From the NCBI GenBank assembly GCA_016762995.1, contig JAESUT010000148.1:1-10319 (forward strand): a stretch of DNA of 10,319 nucleotides, written 5' to 3'. Positions 1 to 7,222 of the stretch are shown here, piece after piece (positions within the stretch are counted from its first letter, which is position 1; each line of letters starts with the position of its first letter). The notes under the pieces were generated by a model. The model saw only the letters and a program-made list of their open reading frames with translations. It had not been told where the DNA came from and did not search any database. This DNA comes from Gammaproteobacteria bacterium. GTDB lineage: Bacteria > Pseudomonadota > Gammaproteobacteria > Pseudomonadales > Pseudohongiellaceae. The position numbers and the translations under genes were made by a program.

Positions 1-666
1 TCTCGGTTTTTGGTCCGCTAAGAGCTTCCCGCCGTCGAGTACCAATGTTCTGCAGTTCAAGCGTTCTATGAGTGCAGCATCATGGCTCGCGACTAGTAGA
101 CATACACCGACGCTCTGAAACTGTTGGAAGACTTTCATTACCTCTGCCGACAATTCCGGGTCCAAATTTCCAGTGGGTTCGTCAGCTAAGATAATGCTGG
201 GTCTGTTAACGACTGCGCGAGCGATTCCTACACGCTGTTGTTCTCCTCCTGAGAGAGCGTCGGGAAAGCTCTTTTCTTTCTTCAGTAAGCCTACTTTGTC
301 GAGAGCGGCTCTGACGCGCCGGGCAGCCTCATTCGGTTGATAGCCACATATCTCGAGAGGAAGCGCCACGTTGTCGTACACACTGCGATCATGGAGCAGC
401 TGGTGGTCTTGAAAGACAGTGCCGATCTGGCGGCGATGGCGGGCAATTTGCGCTGCAGAGATGCGATTCAGGTTCACGCCGTTTGCGATTAATTGTCCTG
501 AGCTAGGTGCTTCCATTGCCAAGATGAGTTTTAAAAGTGTGCTCTTGCCTGCGCCGGAGTGTCCAGTAATGAAAGCGAATTCGCCGCGACTAACTTCAAA
601 GCTAATATTAGATAGCGCTTCCTGACCATCGGCATAACGTTTGCTGACGTTATCAAATTTGATCAT
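1..666 (-). CDS. ftsE: Cell division ATP-binding protein FtsE (3' end cut by window edge)
   Basis: FtsE is the cytoplasmic ATPase of the FtsEX complex, an ABC-type assembly that couples the septal ring to periplasmic peptidoglycan hydrolysis during division. The 222 visible codons contain a complete ABC nucleotide-binding domain: Walker A GHSGAGKS at residues 35-42, Q-loop near Q86, signature LSGGEQQ at 138-144, Walker B IILADE at 158-163 followed by the D-loop PTGNLD, and switch histidine H195 in VASHD. E. coli FtsE is also about 222 residues, so only the last codons and the stop are missing. The ATG at 666 gives the family N-terminus [11 protein letters not shown]; its ribosome site is weak (AGG/GGA just upstream). 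It follows ftsY by 42 bp on the same strand, matching the conserved ftsY-ftsE-ftsX(-rpoH) operon, so ftsX should lie just left of the window. Other ABC ATPases such as LolD share the motifs, but the ftsY neighbour and the sequence favour FtsE. Confidence 0.95.
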   Translation of the reverse strand, partial: MIKFDNVSKRYADGQEALSNISFEVSRGEFAFITGHSGAGKSTLLKLILAMEAPSSGQLIANGVNLNRISAAQIARHRRQIGTVFQDHQLLHDRSVYDNVALPLEICGYQPNEAARRVRAALDKVGLLKKEKSFPDALSGGEQQRVGIARAVVNRPSIILADEPTGNLDPELSAEVMKVFQQFQSVGVCLLVASHDAALIERLNCRTLVLDGGKLLADQKPR

Positions 667-708
667 TCCACTGGCCTGATAGAGAGAAAGCTAAATTAAA
701 AAGGGGGT

Positions 709-1734
709 TCATTCAGAGAAAAGCGCGTCGACATAGTCTTTCGCATTGAACGGCCTTAGGTCATCTATCTTTTCACCTACACCAATGAAGCGAATGGGTA
801 GAGATAGTTTTTTAGCAAGCGCGAACACCACACCGCCTTTCGCGGTTCCGTCTAGCTTCGTGAGGGCGATGCCACTTAGGGTTGTCGTTCTATTAAAGCT
901 CTCGGCTTGGTTGAGTGCGTTCTGGCCGGTAGTCGCATCGAGAACTAATAAGACCTCGTCTGGCAGCCGCTCGTCCTGCTTTTTCAATACGCGAACGATT
1001 TTCTCGAGCTCATTCATGAGATTGTCTTTTGTGTGCAATCGCCCAGCGGTATCGGCAAGTAGCACATCGATATTCTTCGCCTTCGCAGATTGATAGGCGT
1101 CGAAAATAACCGAGGCACTATCAGCACCGGTGGCTTGCGCCACGACTGGAACGGAGTTTCTTTCGCCCCATACCTGCAATTGCTCCACAGCGGCAGCCCT
1201 AAAAGTATCGCCTGCCGCTAGCATGACATTCAATCCCTGCGACTGATAAAGTTTCGCGAGCTTTCCAATAGAGGTTGTCTTGCCAACACCATTTACCCCT
1301 ACCATCAAGATAACAAAAGGCTTGGACTCAGATTGTACGATAAGGGGCACATCAACAGGCTTTAGAATATCGGTGAGTTCTTGTCGGAGGGCTGCCATGA
1401 ATTGTTTTGGGTCAGCTAACTGTTTTCGCCCGAGCTGCTTTTTAAGGTTGTCGATAATTTGGTCAGTAGCTTCGATGCCAATATCTGCAGAGAGTAGCTG
1501 TGTCTCTATTTCTTCCAGTAGATTGAGATCGATAGTCTTCTCGCCGAGAATTATATCGGCGAGTCCATCGCTAAGCCTGCTGCGGGTGCGGCTTAAGCCA
1601 TTCTTTAAGCGTGCAAATATTCCGTTGTCTTGATTGGCCACGCTGTCGGCGGGAGCCAGCTCATTGGATTCGCTTTTTAAGGCATCGTTGGATTCGGGGT
1701 CTTCAGGTTTCTTTTTCTTGCCTAGACCAAACAT
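709..1734 (-). CDS. ftsY: Signal recognition particle receptor FtsY
   Basis: FtsY is the SRP receptor GTPase: it docks Ffh-ribosome complexes at the inner membrane and delivers nascent membrane proteins to SecYEG. The 341-residue protein has a lysine-rich start (KKKK at 6-9), a short acidic segment to about residue 35, an N domain at about 38-125 and a G domain at about 137-341. GTPase motifs are all present: G1 GVNGVGKTT at 146-154, DTFRAAA at 176-182, DTAG at 228-231, TKLD at 292-295 and the closing GVGEKIDDLRPF. The start is the ATG at 1734, giving MFGLGKKKK, with GAG about 11 nt upstream; an in-frame TTG at 1749 is possible but would add only five untypical residues. The acidic A domain is far shorter than in E. 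coli FtsY (497 aa). It is the first gene of the ftsY-ftsE operon and is read divergently from rsmD. Confidence 0.97.
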   Translation of the reverse strand: MFGLGKKKKPEDPESNDALKSESNELAPADSVANQDNGIFARLKNGLSRTRSRLSDGLADIILGEKTIDLNLLEEIETQLLSADIGIEATDQIIDNLKKQLGRKQLADPKQFMAALRQELTDILKPVDVPLIVQSESKPFVILMVGVNGVGKTTSIGKLAKLYQSQGLNVMLAAGDTFRAAAVEQLQVWGERNSVPVVAQATGADSASVIFDAYQSAKAKNIDVLLADTAGRLHTKDNLMNELEKIVRVLKKQDERLPDEVLLVLDATTGQNALNQAESFNRTTTLSGIALTKLDGTAKGGVVFALAKKLSLPIRFIGVGEKIDDLRPFNAKDYVDALFSE

Positions 1735-1820
1735 GATAAAAATACTCAAATAGATACGGCTACTGGGCTGCTATGCTATCACAGCTGCGAGTTTCATCGA
1801 ATACTACCGTGAGCGCTGAG

Positions 1821-1848
1821 ATGATAGGCTTACGCTTCGGGCTCGCAA
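1821..1848 (-). promoter_or_regulatory. Candidate sigma70-type promoter for ftsY-ftsE
   Basis: Read on the minus strand, TTGCGA (1848-1843) and TATCAT (1826-1821) are separated by 16 bp. This would place the transcript start near 1814 and leave a leader of about 80 nt before the ftsY ATG. The spacer between ftsY and rsmD must also hold the rsmD promoter, for which I found no convincing -35/-10 pair. The call rests only on consensus matching by eye. Confidence 0.35.
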
Positions 1849-1867
1849 CAGATAAAAACGCAAGACT

Positions 1868-2461
1868 ATGGCGCAATCTACCCATCATAAAAACAACAGC
1901 GTTCGACTCATCGCGGGTGAGTACAGGAGTAGAAAGTTAGAATTTCCTAGTTTGGAGGGATTGCGGCCCACTGCAGATAGGATTCGTGAGACGCTTTTCA
2001 ACTGGCTTCAGGACAGTATTCAAGGAGAAACTTGTCTAGACCTGTTCGCTGGGAGTGGAGCGCTGGGCTTCGAAGCACTCTCAAGAGGAGCAAGCCAGGT
2101 TGATTTTATCGAGCAGAACACATCGGCAGCAAACTCGATACGAGCTAATATCGAGCGATTAGATGCCAAACATGGCAACTTGTATTGTGCCGATGCGTTC
2201 GAGTGGCTAGACAGATATACACAAAACTCAAAGAAATATGGTTTGGTATTTCTAGATCCACCATTCAAAGGTGAGACCCTCGCTAGGGCGATCAAAAAAC
2301 TCGAGAGTACAAACTTGTTAAAAGACGGTGGGCTTGTATATATTGAAAAAGAAAAGCAATTGAAAGAGAACGGCTTGCCTAGCAATTGGGTAGAAGTAAA
2401 AAGCAAGGAAGCCGGGTCAGTTCAATTCGGCTTATACAATATTTTAAAAAGCAGCGAATAA
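1868..2461 (+). CDS. rsmD: 16S rRNA (guanine966-N2)-methyltransferase RsmD
   Basis: RsmD methylates N2 of G966 of 16S rRNA, using S-adenosylmethionine, on assembling 30S subunits. At 197 residues it matches the family length (E. coli 198). Visible features are the N-terminal RLIAGEYRSRKLEFP region, the family block RPTADRIRETLFNWL at 33-47, SAM-binding motif I DLFAGSGALG at 58-67, an acidic ribose-binding position in IEQN at 81-84, and the catalytic motif IV LDPPF at 129-133 typical of N-methyltransferases acting on exocyclic amines. The ATG at 1868 has only a weak ribosome site. It is divergent from ftsY, a common gammaproteobacterial arrangement, and its TAA stop is 2 bp before the next gene, so the two are almost certainly cotranscribed. 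Confidence 0.95.
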   Translation: MAQSTHHKNNSVRLIAGEYRSRKLEFPSLEGLRPTADRIRETLFNWLQDSIQGETCLDLFAGSGALGFEALSRGASQVDFIEQNTSAANSIRANIERLDAKHGNLYCADAFEWLDRYTQNSKKYGLVFLDPPFKGETLARAIKKLESTNLLKDGGLVYIEKEKQLKENGLPSNWVEVKSKEAGSVQFGLYNILKSSE

Positions 2462-2463
2462 AA

Positions 2464-3450
2464 ATGACAACTGGCACTATAGAGAACGAATTCACTCCCA
2501 GCTGGTGGTTGCCGGAAGGTCATAGTCAAACTTTGTGGAGGAAATTTACTGCTGCGAAAAAGGTTGCCCATAGACGACAACGAATCGAGCTTGACGACAG
2601 CGATTATATCGACCTTGACTGGACGACCCTCGATCCGAATCAATCCAAAGACAATACGATTGTGTTTTTTCTCCATGGTTTGTGTGGATGCTCTAAGTCT
2701 TCTTACATTTTGGCCATGCAGTCGTTGTTGAATACGCAGGGCATCTCCTCCGTTGCAATGAACTTTCGCGGCTGCAGTGGAGAAATGAATAGACTGGCGA
2801 GAGCGTATCATTCAGGCGTGTCAGAAGACGTCAACGAAGTGTTTAGTAAATTGGCGCTCGAGTATCCTCAGCACAATTTCGTGTTCGTGGGCTACTCGCT
2901 GGGGGCTAATGTACTGTTAAAATGGCTAGGTGAGATTGAATCACACCCCAGCATTCGTAAAGCCGTAGCTGTGTCGACTCCCTTCGCATTGGAGATTTGC
3001 TCGCAGGCAATGTTGCAAGGCGTCAGTCGAATATACGGCCAATATTTTGTGCGCCGTTTGGTAAAAGACTTTCAGAATAAGCAGCAACATTTGCAGTCGT
3101 TTAATCCAGAACAGGCGGCACGCATCGCCGAGCTAGGCGATACGCGCAGCATCTCATCCATCTGGGAGTTCGATGATCAGATAACTGCGCCCCTTCATGG
3201 ATTTGCAGGAGCAGAAGACTATTACCGAAAGTGCAGTAGCTCTACTTTCTTGGCCTCGATAGCAGTCGACACACTGTTGATTCAGAGTAAGAATGATCCG
3301 ATGATTCCGCCCAAATCTATACCTGATAGCGGAATGCTTTCGCCGTCTGTGCAAATGCAACTAACTGAGAAGGGAGGGCATGTGGGCTTCGTGTCTTCAA
3401 ATCCTGATAATTGGTTAGAGCAGAGGATATTGAATTTCATGCAAGCGTGA
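2464..3450 (+). CDS. yheT: Alpha/beta-fold hydrolase, YheT family
   Basis: This is a 328-residue cytoplasmic alpha/beta hydrolase of the YheT (AB-hydrolase EMB8-like) family; the substrate is not established and esterase activity is presumed from the fold. Near the N-terminus, WWLPEGHSQTLW (14-25) corresponds to the family's P-x-x-H-x-Q-T-x-W signature. The oxyanion region is FFLHGLCG (68-75), the nucleophile elbow is GYSLGAN (143-149) with Ser145, the acid is probably Asp278 in SKNDPMIPP, and the base is His306 in GGHVGF, so the triad looks intact. The length fits E. coli YheT (about 340). The open frame extends upstream into rsmD without a plausible start, so the ATG at 2464 is chosen. There is no good ribosome site and only 2 bp after the rsmD stop, which suggests translational coupling. 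Confidence 0.9.
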   Translation: MTTGTIENEFTPSWWLPEGHSQTLWRKFTAAKKVAHRRQRIELDDSDYIDLDWTTLDPNQSKDNTIVFFLHGLCGCSKSSYILAMQSLLNTQGISSVAMNFRGCSGEMNRLARAYHSGVSEDVNEVFSKLALEYPQHNFVFVGYSLGANVLLKWLGEIESHPSIRKAVAVSTPFALEICSQAMLQGVSRIYGQYFVRRLVKDFQNKQQHLQSFNPEQAARIAELGDTRSISSIWEFDDQITAPLHGFAGAEDYYRKCSSSTFLASIAVDTLLIQSKNDPMIPPKSIPDSGMLSPSVQMQLTEKGGHVGFVSSNPDNWLEQRILNFMQA

Positions 3451-3519
3451 GTGATCATGGGTGCAAGCTCTTAGCTCGAGACATAAGTTTCAGATATTAA
3501 GTTCAAATCGTAGTTGTAA

Positions 3520-4058
<539 letters not shown>

Positions 4059-4066
<8 letters not shown>

Positions 4067-4874
4067 GGCATTGGGAGCAATACACCGTGCTTCGTTGTCC
4101 CTGGCGAATTTCTTTCAAAGTAGTTTTGCATACATGGCAGGGTTCGCCTTTGCGGCCATAGACCTGAAGCGACTGTGCAAAGTATCCTGGCTCGCCGTCG
4201 CTACCTGTGAAGTCTCTGAGGGTTGTACCACCAACATCGATCGCTCGCTGTAGAACTTGCTGAATACACTGTAGCAGTCTCTCGTAGCGCGGCTTCGAAA
4301 TTTTTCCTGCGCTGCGCTTCGGGTTGATACCGGCAAGAAAGAGCGATTCGTTTGCATAGATATTCCCCACCCCAACGACTACTTTGCTGTCCATGATAAA
4401 AGTCTTAACAGCGACGTTTCGGGCGCGGCTCTTCTGAAATAAATAATCGCTGTGGAATTCATCACTCAACGGTTCAGGTCCGAGAGAGGCCAAGAGGGGG
4501 TGTGATTCTATCGACTCAGTATCCCACAACATGCAACCGAAACGTCGTGGATCCGTGTAACGTAGCACCTTGTTGTTGGTAAGCACGATATCGACATGAT
4601 CGTGTTTCGCCGCTGGTCGATTTGAGTCGACGATTCTGAGGCTACCTGACATTCCCAAGTGAATGAGCAGGGTTCCTTTTTTGGTTGCGAGTAGCAAATA
4701 CTTTCCGCGCCTAGAAACTGATTTGAAGGTTTCCCCCGGCAGGTCTTTGCTGAGCGCCGGGGTAATTGGCCAACGTAAAGTTTTGCGGCGCAGTATGACT
4801 TTGCTAACCTTCTTATTCTCGATATGTGGCTCGATGCCGCGACGAGTTGTCTCTACTTCAGGTAATTCCGGCAA
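4059..4874 (-). CDS. mutM: Formamidopyrimidine-DNA glycosylase MutM (Fpg), TTG start
   Basis: MutM excises 8-oxoguanine and formamidopyrimidines from DNA and nicks the abasic site by beta,delta-elimination, as part of the GO base-excision repair system. The 271-residue protein is full length and all key residues are present: N-terminal Pro2 (Schiff-base nucleophile), Glu3 and Glu6 in [13 protein letters not shown], Lys58 in RRGKYL, the void-filling Met75, Arg110 and Phe112, the H2TH region [10 protein letters not shown] at 167-176 with Asn171, and a C-terminal zinc finger with Cys246, Cys249, Cys266 and Cys269. Because Pro2 must follow the initiator methionine, the start is fixed at a TTG (4874-4872). 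It is convergent with coaD and divergent from the hydantoinase-like gene. Confidence 0.97.
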
Positions 4875-4884
4875 TTCGCACCTC
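4872..4884 (-). promoter_or_regulatory. mutM ribosome site and TTG initiation codon
   Basis: On the minus strand GAGGTG (4884-4879) is followed by CGAA and then TTG. The GAGG core is 6 nt from the start, a strong Shine-Dalgarno match that supports the non-ATG start. The nearby GTG at the end of the SD is out of frame, and no ATG is available near the position fixed by Pro2. Confidence 0.85.
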
Positions 4885-4920
4885 GGTTGACTGATTGCTA
4901 GCAGCTTGCGCAGACTGCTT

Positions 4921-4946
4921 TATAATCCTTCCCTCAGCTGAAAGGA
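4921..4946 (+). promoter_or_regulatory. TATAAT -10 box and ribosome site of the hydantoinase-like gene
   Basis: A perfect TATAAT lies at 4921-4926, and AAGGA at 4942-4946 is 7 nt before the ATG at 4954. The transcript leader would be about 20 nt. No good -35 sits at 16-18 bp: TTGCTA at 4895-4900 is 20 bp away and TTGCGC at 4906-4911 only 9 bp away. The promoter may therefore be activator-dependent or rely on the strong -10 alone. Confidence 0.5.
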
Positions 4947-4953
4947 AGCAGTC

Positions 4954-6960
4954 ATGAGTACGCAGCAGAAAATGTTATTAGGGGTCGATGCGGGTGGAAC
5001 GTTTACCGATTTCGTGTTGGTGCGGCTTGAGCCGACCGTTAGCATCACTGTTCACAAAACCCTATCTACCCCCAAGGCACCCGAGCGGGCAATTCTAAAT
5101 GGTATAAAGGCAATGGGTCTAGAGTCTCATCTTGGTGATGGTAGCCTGCAGATTGTTCATGGAAGCACTGTTGCGACCAACGCGGTTCTCGAAGGCAAGC
5201 TGGCTCGGACTGTCTTTATTACGAATACTGGCTTCGCGGATATGTTGCAGCTCGCGCGACAGACGCGTCCTGAGCTCTACGCACTGGAGACTCCGGCAGT
5301 GCAGCCACCAGTCCCAGCTGAACTGTGTCTTGAAACCGGTGGCAGAGTCGCGGCAGACGGCACTGTGGTTTTGCCTCTTACGGAATCTGAGCTCGATGTG
5401 CTGCTTGAGAAAATTGAATCTCTTGCACCGGATGCCGTTGCGATTAATTTGCTCTTCTCGTTTCTAGACGACAGCTTTGAGCGCAGAATTGAATCTGCAA
5501 TTAAGGCGCAATCTGGTGAGCGTTTCGTAAGTCGCTCCTCCACTGTATTGCCCGAATACAAAGAGTATGAGCGGGGCATAGCGACCTGGCTTAATGCGGC
5601 ATTGGGTCCGGTTATTAGTGGATACCTAGGCGCGTTGCAGCATGAGCTAGGCGGCACTTCGCTGCAGGTCATGCAGTCGAGCGGCGAGACGATGTCCGCA
5701 AGCATGGCTGCACAATCGGCGGTAAATCTCTTGCTGTCCGGCCCCGCAGGTGGACTTACTGCAATCGCCTATCTCGCGGCGCAAGTGGGCAAGTCAAAGT
5801 TTCTTAGCTTCGATATGGGAGGGACTTCTACGGACGTCGCTCTGTTGGATGGGAAAATACGAACGAGCAATGAGTCGTCAATTTCGAACTATCCGATTGC
5901 TGTGCCTATGGTTGATATGGAGACAATCGGAGCGGGAGGCGGCTCGATTGCCTATGTCGATACCGGGGGAATGCTTCAGGTTGGCCCGCGCTCGGCGGGT
6001 GCTGACCCTGGGCCCGCTTGTTATGACCGCGGCGGCATCGACGCCACCGTCAGCGATGCGAACGTGGTGCTTGGCCGATTGCAAAGTGACTCTGTACTCG
6101 CCGGTGATCTGCGCCTCAGTCTCGAGAGAGCGGAAGCAAGCATAGAGCCGCTCGCGCAGAGAATTGGTCTATCGATAGAGGAAACGGCGCTGGGCATTAT
6201 TGATATAGCCAATGAACACATGGCGAAGGCGATCAGGCTTATCTCCGTGAACAAAGGCCACGACCCATCGGGCTTCATACTTGCGAGTTTTGGTGGCGCC
6301 GGTGGTTTGCACGTATGTGCACTCGCCGATGCGATGGCTATGAAAAATGCGCTAGTGCCAATACATGGAGGCGTTCTTTCGGCGCTCGGTATGGTGGTAG
6401 CGGATCAGGGAAGACAGTTTTCCAAGACGCTGAGCCTCGATGCGCAGCAGATTGATGAGAAATCATTGCAAGAGCAGTTTGCTCAGTTGGAGCGAGGCGG
6501 TTTGGAGCAATTGGCGCTGGAAGGTCTAGACTCTTCAGTTCTGGTTTCGAAACGCAGCGCAGATCTTAGGTATAAGGGGCAGTCTTATACGTTGAATATT
6601 GACTGGGATGCCCTAGACGAAGTGCTTGATGCCTTTGAGCAACTTCACAAGCAGCGCTACGGTTATATCCACGATGCCCCGATCGAGCTGTTGACGATTC
6701 GCATTAATTTATCGACAGAAAAAACTCCATTTGCATTGCCGCAGTTTATTACAGGCCCCCGCTGCAATAATATTCGATACTGCAAGGTCTATGGAGAGGC
6801 TGAGCAGGCAAAGCTATTGGCGCGTGAAGATTTGTATCCGGGTGAACCCATTGAGGGCCCCGCAATTATTACGGAATACGCAGCGACCACGTATGTAGCC
6901 AGCAATTGGTCAGTAGCTGTTGATAGTTTTGGTAATCTAGTATTGCAGAGACTAAGTTGA
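4954..6960 (+). CDS. Hydantoinase/oxoprolinase family protein, HyuA-type subunit
   Basis: This 668-residue cytoplasmic protein belongs to the HyuA / N-methylhydantoinase A / acetone carboxylase beta-subunit family, which uses ATP to activate cyclic amides or small carbonyl substrates. The ASKHA-type nucleotide-binding signatures are clear: GVDAGGTFTDF at 10-20, HGSTVATNAVLEGK at 69-82, LSGPAGG at 261-267, FDMGGTSTDV at 286-295, and the family block GAGGGSIAYVD to SAGADPGPACYDRGG at 326-361 followed by DATVSDAN. HydA_N spans about 7-185, the main domain about 200-490, and a C-terminal domain the rest. The start is the ATG at 4954 with a good AAGGA. The catalytic partner HyuB, which is usually adjacent or fused, does not follow: the next gene encodes an unrelated exported protein. 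The substrate cannot be read from sequence; 5-oxoproline, hydantoin and acetone are all family possibilities. Confidence 0.92.
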   Translation: MSTQQKMLLGVDAGGTFTDFVLVRLEPTVSITVHKTLSTPKAPERAILNGIKAMGLESHLGDGSLQIVHGSTVATNAVLEGKLARTVFITNTGFADMLQLARQTRPELYALETPAVQPPVPAELCLETGGRVAADGTVVLPLTESELDVLLEKIESLAPDAVAINLLFSFLDDSFERRIESAIKAQSGERFVSRSSTVLPEYKEYERGIATWLNAALGPVISGYLGALQHELGGTSLQVMQSSGETMSASMAAQSAVNLLLSGPAGGLTAIAYLAAQVGKSKFLSFDMGGTSTDVALLDGKIRTSNESSISNYPIAVPMVDMETIGAGGGSIAYVDTGGMLQVGPRSAGADPGPACYDRGGIDATVSDANVVLGRLQSDSVLAGDLRLSLERAEASIEPLAQRIGLSIEETALGIIDIANEHMAKAIRLISVNKGHDPSGFILASFGGAGGLHVCALADAMAMKNALVPIHGGVLSALGMVVADQGRQFSKTLSLDAQQIDEKSLQEQFAQLERGGLEQLALEGLDSSVLVSKRSADLRYKGQSYTLNIDWDALDEVLDAFEQLHKQRYGYIHDAPIELLTIRINLSTEKTPFALPQFITGPRCNNIRYCKVYGEAEQAKLLAREDLYPGEPIEGPAIITEYAATTYVASNWSVAVDSFGNLVLQRLS

Positions 6961-6961
6961 T

Positions 6962-7006
6962 GGTATGGCAGTCGCTTCGGTTATAACTTAAGCCGTGCTG
7001 CATACC
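6962..7006 (+). repeat. Bulged hairpin directly after the hydantoinase-like gene
   Basis: GGTATGGCAG (6962-6971) and CTGCATACC (6998-7006) can form 9 base pairs with one bulged G. The 26-nt interior can form a further short stem (GCTT 6974-6977 with AAGC 6990-6993) and contains the palindrome GTTATAAC. It begins one base after the TGA stop, as a 3' stabilising or terminating structure would. No T-run follows, so it does not look like a classical intrinsic terminator. Confidence 0.35.
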
Positions 7007-7099
7007 TGGAACATAGCAATCTTAGTAGTTGGGAGATGAACTGGTTTACTGTCAGAAGTCGTATACATGCAGATGTGAGTCATTATTGGATGGCAGTTA

Positions 7100-7129
7100 T
7101 TTACAGGTCAAATTCTCAAGTGCTATAAC
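7100..7129 (+). promoter_or_regulatory. Promoter of the TPR/TonB-like gene (extended -10)
   Basis: TTTACA (7100-7105) and TATAAC (7124-7129) are separated by 18 bp, and TG at 7121-7122 makes an extended -10 (TGCTATAAC). This is the best sigma70-type promoter match in the window. Transcription would start near 7136, leaving a leader of about 87 nt before the ATG at 7223. The leader lies in the 262-bp spacer after the hydantoinase-like gene, in which I see no other gene. I recognised no riboswitch. Confidence 0.6.
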
Positions 7130-7222
7130 GGAACAGCTAGCATGATAGATTTTAAGTATTATTCCCAGGGGGCCGGTGAACGCATCGGTAATGAATAAGA
7201 ACAAGGCAAGGCCGGCATTACC

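Noticed and set aside
419..625. A 68-codon plus-strand frame within ftsE.
   Set aside because: It is the antisense of the ABC ATPase coding sequence, including its Walker A region.
746..1633. Open frames on the plus strand across ftsY.
   Set aside because: They are antisense shadows of a gene with complete GTPase motifs, and their translations show no domain.
5132..6278. Several open frames of 68-142 codons on both strands inside the hydantoinase-like gene.
   Set aside because: The overlapping long gene has intact family motifs; these frames have no recognisable domains or ribosome sites.
7142..7198. An 18-codon reading frame in the leader of the TPR gene, starting ATG ATA GAT and ending TAA.
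   Set aside because: The predicted transcript start near 7136 would leave almost no leader or ribosome site for it, it has no leader-peptide signature such as runs of one amino acid, and frames of this size arise by chance.
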